Below are positions 1 through 11,849 of a stretch of DNA of 64,000 bases, piece by piece. The position numbers and the translations under genes are program-made. Source of the stretch: Acanthacorydalis orientalis (taxonomy: Eukaryota > Arthropoda > Insecta > Megaloptera > Corydalidae); NCBI GenBank assembly GCA_034766995.1, contig CM068313.1, forward strand, positions 58,631,377 through 58,695,376, read 5' to 3'. Position 1 is the first letter of the stretch, and each line of letters begins with the position of its first letter. The notes below the pieces were generated by a model. The model searched no databases. It was given only the letters and a program-made list of their open reading frames with translations, and was not told where the DNA came from.

Positions 1-65
1 AACATATGTCATAGTTTATTAAATGAAATTAAGAAGAAGCCAGATTACATGAGGACGGCTTAACA

Positions 66-68
<3 letters not shown>

Positions 69-137
<69 letters not shown>

Positions 138-152
138 AGAGAGAGAGAGAGA
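69..152. repeat. (TA)n followed by (GA)n microsatellite
   Basis: An uninterrupted TA run of about 66 bases passes into a short GA run. It is the first of several TA-to-GA compound arrays in the window. Confidence 0.97.
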
Positions 153-838
153 AGAAATCATACTAGGCCTTGCTGCAAGTTTTAAGATATTTTCATTTAA
201 ATTTGAATTGTGTTCAAGTGAAAGTTAATGTAAAATCAATAAGTTCTAAAAATTATTTTCGGAAAAATTTTTACTTTTCACTTTTCTTATAATTGAAATT
301 TATAAACCATTAGTTAAAAATTTATTTCGTTTTTAAATATATATATATATATATATATAAAGATTAATTCAAATATCTTATCATAAATGTTCGCATGATT
401 AAAGCTCACAATAGCTTCTCTCGCGCCGTCTGCAGATTCATCTGGCGAAAACGTGCACGTTCTTCGACCTCGTACGTTGCAGCAACTTTCTCGAAAAGAT
501 TTTTGCAACGAATCAAGTGTGTAATAAAAGTTGAGTGAAGGTATTTCGTAACTATTACAAGAATTCTTTTGTCTGTACGCGAATCTCACTGTGCTTTTTC
601 ATCCCTCACATCTCTATCGACACACCTCACCCCGTCCAATGTGCACTTAACGATGAATTTACTTTTTTCATTCCTGTCTCTGCGAAATGAGACAAGTTTT
701 GAAACAAAATGGTTACTACTATTCTTTATTTATTGTTTAGTCAAATAGAAATATAAGATATTTGTTACTAAATGTTATGAGAATAATAAACAATAATAAT
801 AAAAACTGGCATAATACATTCAATTTCCATGAAATTTT

Positions 839-894
<56 letters not shown>

Positions 895-1289
895 GCTTAT
901 TTATATTCTTTATTTTTTAAGCTGAACTTCACCAGATTGTTCCATCTGACGATAAATAAATTTATTCAAAATTTACAATTGAACAAATAATAATAACTAC
1001 AGTGCCTCCACAAATTATTAGATTAATTGTCTTTAATCATACTTTTGATATTATTTTCTTTTATATTTCAAACATTGTTGTTGAAATGATTATTTTTAAC
1101 TCGTGTCTTCTTCTGTGTTGTACTAGCAACGTTTGTAATAAATATTTATATATGGCAATACCGTAAGTGCCAATTATTCACTGTAAAATTCGAGTATGCG
1201 GTTTTAATTGACCTCAAACTTATTATTAGGACGTTGCATTAGAATCCACTGTTTGTGGGATGTTTTCACCATTTATTTCAATAAAAAAA
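153..1289. other. No gene recognised; AT-rich with one GC-richer patch
   Basis: No protein family can be read here. A patch at about 385-650 has more C, G and CpG than its surroundings and could be a promoter or untranslated exon, but no splice or start signal supports that. A second (TA)n array lies at 842-892. The reading frames here are short and resemble no known family. Confidence 0.5.
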
Positions 1290-2345
1290 TGTGTGAATAA
1301 ATTAATCAAAGTATTTACCCTCGGCAGCTATGACATTTTCTCACATTTCTGGCAGAAGTTGAATTTCGCGACGAAATAATGGTCTGTCTTTTGATCCAAT
1401 CCGTTCATAAATCGAATTTTTGACTTATCTGTAGTTATGGAAATGTGTAGCTTCTAAAGCGTGTTGCATCGCACGGAACAGATGGTAATCGATAGGAGCC
1501 AGGTCCGGAGAATACACAGGGTGCGGGGTAACATCCCATTGAGGACAATCAGTGTTTGTTTCACGGTTATAGCAACATTTGGTCTAGCGTTGTCATGGAG
1601 AAGAATCACTTTTCGGCGATTTGATGCAATTGATGGTCGTTTTTGTATCAAATTATCATTCAAAGACTCCGACTGTTGTCGATAACGTTCGGTGGTGATT
1701 TTTTCCTTCAATTTCAACAGCTCATAACACACGACACCCTCCTCCACATCCCAACAAATAGAGAGCATTGCTTTGTGACCGTAGATGTTTCGCTTTAGTG
1801 TCGACGTTGATAGTTGGCCAGGATCAACCTATGATTTATTGCGTTTCTGGTTGTCGAAATAGATTAATTTTTATCGTTGATCACGATACATCACAAGAAA
1901 CTTTTTTTTATGCTCTGTAAGCAAATAAATCGGGATCTTTAAACGATTAGCAATGGAATTTTCGGTCAATTCATGTGACAGCCATTTCTTTTCTTTCTGG
2001 ATTTTTCACATGGCTTGTAAACGTCGTGAAAAGGTTGATTTATCGACTTAGAGCTGTTGAGACAGTTCTTTGAGTGTTTGAGTAGATTTTTCTTCCAATA
2101 GAGCTTGCAGTTCCTCATCTTCAAACTTTTTCGATTGACCTGATTGTTGTTTGTCGTGAACGTCACAATCACCACTTTTGAATCCTCTAAACCAATTTTT
2201 ATATTCTGTTTCCGATGGAAAAGATTCACCATAAGTTTTCGCAAGATATCGATGAGCTTCGACTGCACTTTTTTTCAAATCAAAGTATTGTATTGTAGTG
2301 AAGTACACATCGGAAAAATAACTTATCGCGTTCTATTTTAATTTG
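1290..2345 (-). pseudogene. Degenerate mariner transposase
   Basis: Minus-strand translation gives two mariner blocks in the expected order. The N-terminal block (2308 down to 2048) has the HTH-like pattern FPSETEYKNWFRGFKSGD and the acidic linker FEDEELQALLEE. The catalytic block (1768 down to 1454) has LSICWDVEEGVVCYELLK and the motif LLHDNARPNVA, which carries the second catalytic Asp. Family members are about 340-350 aa; here the frame is broken many times, and the region after the HDN box is scrambled, so it is dead. Terminal inverted repeats could not be located, so the ends are approximate. Confidence 0.85.
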
Positions 2346-2694
2346 GTTATAATAAAGAACTTGTGTAAACAAAGGATAGCGTCTGATGATTGAATTATAG
2401 TGGGAAATGTTCACACTTCAAAATGATATAAGAGACATCTGTCACTGTCCACAAAATACACACCTAGAGCCATCTACACGTGAAAAGCGGCTTTCAATGA
2501 AACCTCCTATTATTTCAATGCTAAAAAGTATTTTTACTCATATAAAATTGATTATTTTAGGAAAGTTTGTTAATAGATAAATTTATTATTTAATATTACA
2601 TTGCTTTCATTCATTATATCAATATGTTTATTAAATTTTATAAATTAATTATTTTTTAAAATGGGTAATAAAGTGACTTGTCACCAAACAATGT

Positions 2695-3075
2695 TTGTTA
2701 AATCGCCAGTCATTTGAATGCTAAAAACATGTCACAGTATAAGATTGCTGATATGTTATATGAATCGCGTAGTTCTGTAAAGAATATTAAGAAAAAAATG
2801 GATTACGGAATAGATTTGAAACCAAAACACAAAGACTTATGTGGTCAACACTCTGTTACTACACTAAGGACTGACAGGAAAATCGAGGATATCTGCAGTC
2901 AAAATAGAAAATTTTCTATAAAATTCTTGACTAAAAAATTCAAAATGCAGGCATTAAGGTATTCCAATGAACTGTTCAGCGACGATTAGCAAAAAAGGGT
3001 CTGTTAACTAGAAAACCTACTCGAAAATCTAAACTCACATCAGTCATTGAAACTTTTCGATTGGATAAAAAAAGT
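2695..3075 (+). pseudogene. Tc1-like transposase N-terminal fragment
   Basis: The frame from 2714 reads as a Tc1 paired-type HTH: MSQYKIADMLYESRSSVKNI, then TDRKIEDICSQNRKFSIKFL. After a frameshift near 2960 it continues as QRRLAKKGLLTRKPTRKSKL, which is the second HTH and GRPR-like linker. It stops before any catalytic DDE motif. The fragment is therefore only the DNA-binding third of a Tc1-like protein. Confidence 0.75.
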
Positions 3076-3099
3076 ATTAAGTTGTAACATATATTCTTC

Positions 3100-3420
3100 C
3101 CGTTTTTTTAGTATTTTTAAATTCATTTATTTGTAAATTCAGACATAAGTTTAATCAATGTATGTGCCATTTTGATCGATGGCATTCTTTCATCTTTCTG
3201 GTAGCTAGATGATTCCTCTCTTGAAGAATTTCTACAACTTGTTAGTAAAAAACTGATCCAAGTGATTTTGTTAGGTGTTCAAATTTGTTTAATTTACACC
3301 AGTAAGAGAGTTCTGCAAAGATTTAAGCAAATGATAATCTGAAGGTTTAAGATCCGGATTTTATTGTGGATACATTAAAACAGTATAGTCAAGTTGCAAT
3401 ATTTTTTAACAAGTCTCCAT
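3100..3420 (-). pseudogene. Mariner transposase C-terminal fragment
   Basis: Minus-strand translation gives the degraded C-terminal mariner pattern: YSPDLKPSDYHL, LQNSLTG, then a helical stretch and ERWKNAIDQNGTYID before a stop. This corresponds to the third catalytic Asp (PSD) and the terminal W-x-K-x-I-D-x-x-G-x-Y-F signature. Several stops and frameshifts interrupt it. It lies next to the Tc1 fragment but is a different family and strand. Confidence 0.75.
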
Positions 3421-4035
3421 AGAAACGTGTGATCAATAATTTTTGTTTTGCTTTTCATTTTTATAAACATACAGTAAATGCATTTTTTTCTTAAAGATTT
3501 TTCAATTAAAATAATACAAATTTTTCATGCATATTTCAAAGATTTACCGTGAAATAATCATCCTTGTCTTCGGTATTATTTTTCATTATTAATACGTACG
3601 AGGGTGAGTGAAAGAACTCAGTAAATATGAAAAATACTTTTTATTTTTATTTTAAACTTAATTTATCAAGTAAAATTTATGGTATATGAAGGATGACCGG
3701 ATATTTGTGTGACTAGCTGTATATTATTCTCCTAAAACTCTTCGAATTCGATTATATTTTCTGTCATTTTAATAATAAAACAAACAAAAAGTGTAACAAT
3801 TTTATACGCAATACCTCAAACATAATGTGTACATAAAAACGAGAAAATCAATCAACTTAATACAAATTGGCTATTCTTTATGATGAGAACTGCGCATAAA
3901 ACGAGATCAGCTTATTAAATCACATCGTTTATTCTCTTGACCAGCATGATTCATTATCAAACAATGTGTAAAATACGTACAAAAAAATATAATAATAACA
4001 ATCATACATGCATGGATGGTCAAAAGCCGCATGTA
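3421..4035. other. No gene; one possible solo mariner end
   Basis: AT-rich sequence without a readable protein. At 3598 the string TACGAGGGTGAGTGAAAG looks like the TA target plus terminal repeat of a mariner, but no transposase follows. It may be a solo end. Confidence 0.4.
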
Positions 4036-4350
4036 AACATCTCGAACGTTTTATTGACAGCGGTACGGACGCTCCTCAGTATCGTTACTGTCGCGGGGGC
4101 TCGAATTCCCTGTTAATGTCGACGCGGAGAGATAGGCAACGGGATTGAGGACAATGGTCAATCGTGACATCAACAGTTCGCTCGGATAACGTCCGCATAC
4201 CCTTCGACACAGTCGGTCAATGTTGAAACAGCATTTGCAATCAGCAACTGTTTGTGTTTCTAGTTCATTGTGTAGTCAAAGGGGCACCGCCGCACGCTCG
4301 TTCCGACAAGTGCTTTTGTGATTCTTACACGTCTCGCCGATCTGAATAAA
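4036..4350. other. CpG-rich unique island
   Basis: This roughly 300-base block is clearly richer in G, C and CpG than the AT-rich surroundings. It has no simple repeat and no long reading frame. It ends in a (TA)n array at 4362. A promoter or untranslated exon of a host gene is possible, but no TATA box, splice site pair or coding frame can be tied to it. Confidence 0.35.
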
Positions 4351-4358
4351 TTATTGGA

Positions 4359-4361
<3 letters not shown>

Positions 4362-4432
<71 letters not shown>

Positions 4433-4444
4433 CATATATATGTA
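4362..4444. repeat. (TA)n microsatellite
   Basis: TA run of about 70 bases with TACATA variants at the distal end. It generates spurious YIYIYI reading frames. Confidence 0.97.
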
Positions 4445-4799
4445 TATATACACGTGTGTCAAAAAAAAAACATTATGCTACAAATAAAACTCTATTCATT
4501 ACTTTTTTCGTTTCATATGACGCTTAAATGCTTTTTTTTAATTTAGATTTCAGCGCTATCTTTTGTTCTTTTTTCAAATAAGGTTTTTTTTGTATTAAAA
4601 ACCCAATTGGTTTTCAACAGTAATTTAAACTATATTCCTGTACAGAGTTATTTGCGTTAATTATTCATCTATTAACATATATTTTCATAATAAAATATTT
4701 TTATTTGTTGCTTGGAAAACAAATATTCTAATTAAAAAAAATCAAAACTATATCATAATTAAATTAGATGTGATAGATGGTATTTTTTTAATTTACCTG

Positions 4800-5705
4800 A
4801 ACCTCCTACTCAAGATGCTTCTTCTCCTTGATAATGTTTTCGGTCATACCCCAAATAACTAACCTTGGATCTGATGTCTCAATATGACTTCATAAAGATT
4901 CTCCTGATTTCATAATGACTTTCTAAAGGTTCTCACCACCTAACACCACACCTTTGCTGCAAGCCATGTATCAGCAGGTAATTTTTAATTTTAAAAAAAT
5001 CTACACAGAGAGAATATTTAGGACATGTTTCGATGCCACCCAAAACAATGAATTGACTCTTAGAGAGTTTTGGAAAAAGCATTATAGCATCCTCCATACT
5101 GTGAAATTGATCGTAAATACATGTTGTGATGTCATTATACCTACATTAAACATTTCTTGGAGGTCATTATGGTCTGATGTGGTGCATGCTCGTGATTTTG
5201 ATCGTTTTTCTGATAGTGTTGGTGAGGTTGACCAGGACATAGTCACCCGAGGTGAATCTATGGGTCTGGAAATGGATGCGGATGATGTTCAATGTAGAGT
5301 TGAAAATAATTATCTGAAGCTGACAACAGAGAAACTTCGGCAGTTGGAATAGGTGATTGAGTGGGAATACTAGTGAGGAGAAGAAGTTCATTTTATGAGT
5401 AGTGATGAATAAAAAAGCTTGTTTCGAGCATGGATAACTATTAAAAGTAAATTGAAATTCCATCCGGAAATTGCAAAGATTGAAGTTAAATGTGCCAGTT
5501 TGAGGACAATGTGAATGCCTACTTTCACAAATTGAATATAAATAGGCAGAGACAATTCACTGTAGATAGGTTTTTAATCAAAACCCCAACTTCCTTCCAA
5601 TCTAGTGTCACGGACATAAAGAAGGCTAGAATTGATTCCCCTTCTAGTAATGAATTATCAGAAATCTTCATGGAGGATAATTTTTTTTCTCAAGATCGGC
5701 ACTGG
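4800..5705 (+). pseudogene. Tigger/pogo-like transposase, C-terminal half
   Basis: The reading starts in the DDE core with ILLLLDNVFGHTP (equivalent of LLxDNAPGHP). After a broken stretch it resumes at LLQAMYQQVIFNFKKIYTER (LLQPMDQGVIxxFK), then LTLREFWKKHYSILH, SWRSLWSDVV, IVTRGESMGLEMDADDVQ and LTTEKLRQLE. Past further stops it reads RQRQFTVDRFLIK, the tail signature of Tigger-like proteins. This is the DDE_1 family known from TIGD-type transposases. The CENP-B-like DNA-binding half and the first catalytic Asp are missing, and stops occur near 4858 and 5350, so it is inactive. The frame 4954-5352 is its longest open piece. Confidence 0.88.
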
Positions 5706-6290
5706 TAAATTGTTGGTGTGAGCCACCATAAAATAAAAAAAAATTAATAGCAACAAAAGATAAAGCCAAATAATTTATATTTATTTCTTATATGTACTTT
5801 TAAAATTAAATTTTATTAAATGTACGGTTGAGATTTAGTCGACTTGGCCCCAATTAGAAGGTTTACATATTACAAGTGCCTTAAACAACGACCGCTAGTC
5901 CTTCACCAATTACAGTCGTTTAACGAGAGCGTGTGTTACACTCTACTTAGTAAAATTACAATTTATTTGCGATAAAAAAATTACCGGAGAAAAAGTTATG
6001 AGCTTGGTCGAAAAATGCAGTATTGTGAGTGGTTGTGGATTGAGGAATATTGAAATATTGTGCCTGGAAAAACACAGAAGGTACTTTGGTCAACGTCTCG
6101 TGCATTAGTTCTCCGAAATTAAAATCATTTGAACAGTAATGGTGACCACTTTGAGCAGCTGTTGTGATTATAGAAATCAAAAATGACTGGCATCCATCCA
6201 TTGATGTATAATTATGAATGTATAATTTTATGAATAAAGCTTTTACTCAGATATTTTTTACGTTCAAGTGTGTATACATTTTTTGGACCC

Positions 6291-6300
<10 letters not shown>
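5706..6300. other. Unassigned sequence ending in a Tc1-type terminus
   Basis: No protein family is readable. An 81-codon minus-strand frame at 5956-6201 has no recognisable domain. The right edge (about 6270-6295) reads GTGTATACATTTTTTGGACC followed by CCTGTATA, which resembles a Tc1-like terminal repeat ending next to a (TA)n array. The segment may be the non-coding remnant of such an element. Confidence 0.4.
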
Positions 6301-6327
<27 letters not shown>

Positions 6328-7509
6328 TTAGGTAACCAAGAAAGTTCTATCGTTGTTATAACGTACAATAATTCCAAGAATTGTTAAGACTTGGTCTCAG
6401 ATAAAATTCCAAGAATTGTTTATCAGTTATATTAGCATGTGTTTTACTGTTAATGGTTGAACTGTTAACTTTAGTTTAAAAAAATAATTCTAACCCTAAA
6501 AAATTTCTGTGAAAAATAGTGTCATATGTGCGTGTTCGTTTTATGAATTTAAACTTGGGAATAACGGTACAGAAACTGCAAAAAGAATTTGTACTTCATT
6601 TGGAGAAAATACAATTATATCAAGAACGACTCAGAGATGATTTAAAAAAAAATCTGCTGGGGATGAATCTATTAAAGATAAGACTATATCAGTCAGACCA
6701 TCAAATTTAAATATCGACGAATTGGAAGTCAATGATTGAAACAAATTCCAGTTTAACGGGTCGACAGCTTGCATAATTGTTCAAAGTGATGAAACAATAC
6801 GGAAGCATTTAGACAAAATAGGAAATGGTTGGTAATGGAGTAAATGGGCACCACACGAATTAACTGCCAATAACGAATTACAGTGTCTTACAATCTGTAC
6901 ATCTCTTATTTCAAAACTAAAATCATAGAACTTTTTGGGTCAAATTTTTACCACTGATGAAGAATAGATTATTTATTCCAACTACAAACATACTCACCAC
7001 TAGCTTTCATTAGGTGATCATGCCCCACAAAGTCCTAAAGGAAAGTTAACATCAACTATTTTCTGTATTTTCCGGACTTCAAAAGGACTTATTTACCATG
7101 AATATCTACGAGTGGATCAATCCCTAACGGACAACATTTATAGTGAACAACTCCATCGAGTACACGATGCATTACAACAAAAACAACCAGCACTTGTAAA
7201 TCATAAAAAAGTTTTATTTTTGCAAGATAAAGCACGGCCACACGTTCTAGTAGAGACTAGAACAAAAATTATGAATTTAGGGTGGGAGATCTTCTTAATA
7301 ATGAAGAAGAATTAAAAATGGAGGTGTCTACATTTTTTGAAAACAAAAATAATCAGTTTTTATAAAAATCGAGTTCATAAATTATATTCTCGCTGGAAAA
7401 GGATTGTTCAATGCGAAGATGGATATTTTGATAAAGAAAGTTATTTTATCTAAAAATACACATGTTTCTTTCTCGTTTCAAAAATGATAGAGCTTTCTTG
7501 GTTACCTGA
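6328..7509 (+). mobile_element. Mariner element with both TIRs, transposase broken and deleted
   Basis: The left end TTAGGTAACCAAGAAAGTTC and the right end (reverse complement TCAGGTAACCAAGAAAGCTC) form a TIR pair. Both ends are flanked by TA (6326-6327 and 7510-7511), as mariner target duplication predicts. The plus strand carries a transposase in several frames: HTH remnants near 6520-6840, WAPHELTANNELQ (6848-), FTTDEE in the first-Asp region, then LRVDQSLTDNIYSEQLHRVH and VLFLQDKARPHV (second Asp). The block that should hold PYSPDLAPTDYHLF is deleted near 7285, which removes the third catalytic Asp. The protein end YSRWKRIVQCEDGYFD is present near 7390-7430. Confidence 0.9.
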
Positions 7510-7511
7510 TA

Positions 7512-7991
7512 TTATGAAACTTCAAGTATAACTCTCTTACTACAATGTATTTTGTTTTACTTGTTTTTCCACTCAGATGTAATGACAGTTGAAGATTTTC
7601 ACAATCAATAATTCAATAATTCACTTTATATAAATCACTTATTTTGTCAAGTCTCACAAAAACATTCTATCATCGCCTTATTATAGTTTTATAGAATTAA
7701 TATGAATTAATAACAAACACTCTAAGGTATGCATGAACCGATTACAAAATTCTACTTAAAATTTATAAATTAAATTGATACATACTTAATTCCATCAATG
7801 AAAATTTTATTAGATAAAAAGAAAACTTTCAGATTCGCATCATTTAATTAGTAAAAATAATTTCTATATGCATATGAAGAAATAGTTTAATGAAGGCGAA
7901 ATAGTCAATAAAAAATATGCTCTTTACTTTATAAATCATATCTCTTTTTCATTAGACACACGTGAATACACACACATATACTTACATACAT

Positions 7992-8022
<31 letters not shown>

Positions 8023-8158
8023 AGTTTCTGAAACAAAGAAAATCTATAGTTTCGTATTAGATCGAACCGTACGTACATCTGACAAAAACAAGTTTCATTT
8101 CACAAGTCATTTACTTGACTGAAAAGTATTTACGGATGATCTGAAACTTTGCTCTTTG
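7512..8158. other. No feature recognised
   Basis: AT-rich sequence with a short CA/TA microsatellite at about 7965-8022. I see no coding similarity. Confidence 0.5.
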
Positions 8159-8575
8159 TAACAAAAGTATTTTTGAATGAGACAAAGACAGCGGAGAAGA
8201 ATGGATGCGGCTGACTGGTTGGTTGGTTGGGTGGTTCGTTGGTTGGATGCCTGGCTGCTGCTGCTGCTACGACTACTGTGGGTACGTCGCTTTCAATCAA
8301 TGGACGCGCGCGGGTGGTTTTCTATCCACCTGTTCTTTTTAATTAAAGAATTCGAGATGATGTCCGTATGTCTGATGTCCCATACAATGACGCCACTGCA
8401 ACAACGAACAAAGTCCGCCTTAAGACTTTAGAGTAGACTCTAATACCTTTCAATTTACTAACATAAAGTTGTTGTGGACGGAACAGACGAGTTTTGAATC
8501 ACGCAGTAGAACGAGATGAACAGCAGATACGCGCGCACAAAGGAAATCGTGGGAGCTACTCGCCCTGCTGTTTTC
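8159..8575. other. GC-richer island with GGTT and CTG runs
   Basis: Base composition shifts to higher GC and CpG. The block contains short GGTT and CTG runs near 8216-8270. An 84-codon frame covers 8177-8431, but its sequence (Trp- and Leu-rich, driven by the repeats) resembles no family, so I do not call a gene. It could be a host promoter or untranslated exon. Confidence 0.35.
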
Positions 8576-8642
8576 AGGTTACATTTTTTTTATTGAATTT
8601 ATAGATAAATAGATAATCTTTTTTTCATTAACTTATATAATT

Positions 8643-8645
<3 letters not shown>

Positions 8646-8688
<43 letters not shown>

Positions 8689-8712
8689 ATATATATAAAG
8701 ATATGTAAATAG

Positions 8713-8781
<69 letters not shown>
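8646..8781. repeat. Two adjacent (TA)n microsatellites
   Basis: Two TA runs at 8646-8697 and 8717-8781 separated by about 20 bases. Confidence 0.97.
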
Positions 8782-8784
<3 letters not shown>

Positions 8785-9202
8785 GAAGGATATATTATGA
8801 AATTTTAAAAGAACACAATGAATATTTATTAATTTTCATTAAAAGTACTTAAAAAGAAAATACGTTTTAATTATTTCTTCCGCTGTCATTTCCGTTGCTG
8901 TTGTTTCAAAAAATATTTGAAATAATTTAAATTATTAATATATCACTGCGTATCAACATTTCTTCTACTGCAATCCGCTAAATCGTGCGCGAAGTTTGGA
9001 ATTCCTCCTTTCCTTCCACCGCGAGTAAAATTATTTAAATTAAAACTACAACAAAGTAATATAACCCATTTCGGTTATAACAAACACCTAACAATTAATT
9101 AAACTTCCTTTTTATAAAAACTATTAGATCAGTGATATGTCTCTGCCTACATATCATCCTGCATCCCTATAATCAATATTATCATCTACATACTGTCCCT
9201 TT

Positions 9203-9206
<4 letters not shown>

Positions 9207-9271
<65 letters not shown>
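9207..9271. repeat. (TA)n microsatellite
   Basis: TA run lying immediately left of a mariner remnant whose 3' end starts within a few bases. Confidence 0.97.
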
Positions 9272-9272
<1 letters not shown>

Positions 9273-9274
9273 CA

Positions 9275-10356
9275 GGGTGTAACATATGCAATTGCGGAAT
9301 TTGTAGGTGAGAATTAAAACGCAATATTTCTAACAAAACAAAATATATTTAATCAAAATAAGCTCCATCAGCTTCAATGGTCTTTTTATTAGATTGTTTA
9401 TCACATTTTTTATAAAAATAGACATTTTCAGAGCTTATAAAGTCTTCGAATTTTTGAATCACTTCTGTTTGGTTTCGGAATTTTTTCTTTCTTAAATAAT
9501 ATTCCAAGTGGCCAAAAAGATGATGGTCTTTCAGTGAAATATTTGGTCAATACGGGGGATGGAGTAAAATTTCATAATTTAATGAAGTTAATTCGGAAAT
9601 TGTAATTCGAGATGTGTGTGGTCGAGCATTGTTTTGCATTAGTATTGGCCTATATCTATTGATTAGCATTCACTGTTTTGTTTTTAATTTTTCATATATA
9701 TTATTGATTTCGCGACAATATGAATCAACCGTAATTGCTTCACGTGGTTTTAGAGAAGAATAATGGATTGTTTGTTTATTTGTCCACCACACAGAAACCA
9801 TAATTTTTTTGGTATAATGGCAGCTCGGGTGCGTGTCCTGGAGCTTCATTTGCATTTAACCACTGTCCAGATCTTTTTCTGTTATCATACGGAATTCACA
9901 ATTAATTATTCGTTTTAAAATATCATCTTATCATTTCGATTCATTAATGAAGAACACACCTCTCAGCGTCTCAGTTTCTGATCATCTGTCAATTCGTGCG
10001 GCACCCACTTATCCAGCTTTTTCACCTTTCCTATTGCAGCGAGATGACGAGAAACAGTCACAACATTAACACTTAAATCACATGTGAGAGCTCGAACTGT
10101 TGTATATGGATTAGGTTCCGTCATGGCTCTCAAATGTTCTTCGTTCACAATGGTTTTGGGCCTCCCTCGAGTCTCGATTTGTCGTGATTTATATAAGCGA
10201 AATGACATTTTTGAACCATTATTGAATTTTTATCTGGCTATCCAACCGTTGTCCGAAATCCCCATTGATATTTCTACTTGCTACCCCTGCATTATTTCTC
10301 AACTTGACCTCATATAAAAAAAGCAGACGCAAAACTTTTGTGGACATCATCCTAAT
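9275..10356 (-). mobile_element. Degenerate mariner element
   Basis: The minus strand encodes a mariner transposase in pieces. From 10208 down there is a GRPKTIVNEEHLRAMTE linker, a second HTH, then KVKKLDKWVPHELTDDQKLR. From about 9855 down there is KKIMVSVWWTNKQTIHYSSL, and near 9640 NNARPHTSR with the aspartate of HDN changed to Asn. The tail near 9350-9380 is EADGAYFD. The order and spacing are those of a full-length element of about 1.1 kb. The right edge (10325-10356) ends ACTTTTGTGGACATCATCCT, typical of a mariner terminus. Frameshifts and the lost Asp make it inactive. Confidence 0.88.
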
Positions 10357-10557
10357 AAAGGGTATAAAAAAATAAAAATAATAATAATAACTCAATATTT
10401 AAAAACAATTGAAGAGTACAGTACATTAGTCAATTCCAAATAACTGAACTTGTAAAATATAACACAGAACCATTCTCAATCGTAGTCGACCTCTGACTGA
10501 CTGAAATTCGGCAATTTATATATTTTGTATGTATATATATATATATACATGTATATT

Positions 10558-10588
<31 letters not shown>

Positions 10589-10619
10589 TGTATTTATATA
10601 TGTACAACCTAATATATAC

Positions 10620-10656
<37 letters not shown>

Positions 10657-11216
10657 TAATTTTAATAAGAAAATTAAAAATTATCTCAAAAAACAAATAC
10701 AAATTAAATTTATATAAAATATATGCAAATATTAGTTAGGTTGAAAATTTAAAAAAAAATATTTTTTTCTCAGCTAATAACTACCTTATTAATCGAAATA
10801 AGTACCATTAGAATTATATTTCAAATAAAGAGAAACTAGAAGAAGCCTTGTTGGACGAATAGTAGAAGATTTCTTAGGACTACATCCACAAAATGATAGA
10901 ATCTATGTCGAAGCTATTCAATGTTTTTTTAAAAAAATTAGACACGATCAAATAAAATATTAAATAAACCTTATTTTTTTAAAAAACAGTCCTGTTATCG
11001 TATTAAATTTCGGTTTTTTAATACTGTATCATTTGACCAATTGTATAATTTTTTTTAATTTTTTGTTGTTTTTTTTAATTGGTATTAATTGTTGTTATTT
11101 CTTGTTTTTGAAATCATCAACTGATAATTTAGAAAAAGTAGTTTTATTTTAATTTAATTCTTATTTATGAAGCTACTAATTTTTATAAAATATAACATAA
11201 ACTTTGATAAACTATA
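10357..11216. other. Unassigned sequence with a solo mariner end
   Basis: TA/TG microsatellite at about 10530-10640 passes into GA. At 10736 TTAGGTTGAAAATTT, followed by CGAAATAAGTACCATT, looks like a mariner 3' end (TIR plus the reversed end of the transposase). A 40-codon stretch at about 10840-10960 can be read without stops but matches nothing I know. Confidence 0.4.
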
Positions 11217-11360
11217 TTAGGTTGGTAGAAAAATATTTGAGATTTCTGTCCTTCAAATTCATATAACTTTTTCTGAGCAAATAATTAATTTTTAAATCGA
11301 AATAAGCACCATTATAATTGAAAATTTTTGCAATTATATGTATTTTAATATTAATGTTAA
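11217..11360 (-). mobile_element. Solo 3' end of a family B-type mariner
   Basis: The segment starts with the family B terminal repeat TTAGGTTGGTAGAAAAATA. On the minus strand it reads the last transposase residues ending NGAYFD-like, then the conserved family B terminal block (EFKGHKxQLFFYQPNI-like when translated). Unlike the family B copies elsewhere in the window, it retains some of the transposase C-terminus. The rest of the element is missing. Confidence 0.6.
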
Positions 11361-11785
11361 ACGTTTTTAACATTAATGACAAAGAAACAAAGAATTTAAT
11401 CCCTTGGATTTGAATTAACAGATACTATTTTTTAAGTGAATTCCTTATAAGGTACATCTATCTTTATCAAAAAAAAATTAAATTAATTTAAAATTTCTCA
11501 AATGATATCTTGAATAACCCCACAAACCACATCAAATGTTTCGATCAAAAATATTTAATAAACTATTATTATTATTTTAAATTTTATCATTTATGATACC
11601 CAAAAGTATAATAATTGAATAAAAATTTCTTATAAAAAAAATTGATGTGATTTGTAGAGTGAAAAACAATTTATTTCTCAAAGTGAATTTAGTGAATCAG
11701 TGTCAGAACTGTTATTTAGGTAGTTATAAAGAATATAATTTACCGTTATGAAAATATTGATGAGGCGGGCAACGCTATTATAATA

Positions 11786-11840
11786 ATAGGCTGGTAGAAA
11801 AATAATTGCTGTTTATGACCTTCAAATTCATATGTATTTT
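11786..11840 (-). mobile_element. Solo family B mariner terminus
   Basis: The string GGCTGGTAGAAAAATAATTG and the following CCTTCAAATTCATATG match the 3' terminal 50 bases of family B copies at 20.2 and 21.6 kb. Nothing else of the element is present beside it. Confidence 0.6.
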
Positions 11841-11849
11841 TGTCAGCTA

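Noticed and set aside
8177..8431. 84-codon frame rich in Trp and Leu
   Set aside because: Its composition comes from GGTT and CTG runs, and there is no family similarity or supporting signal.
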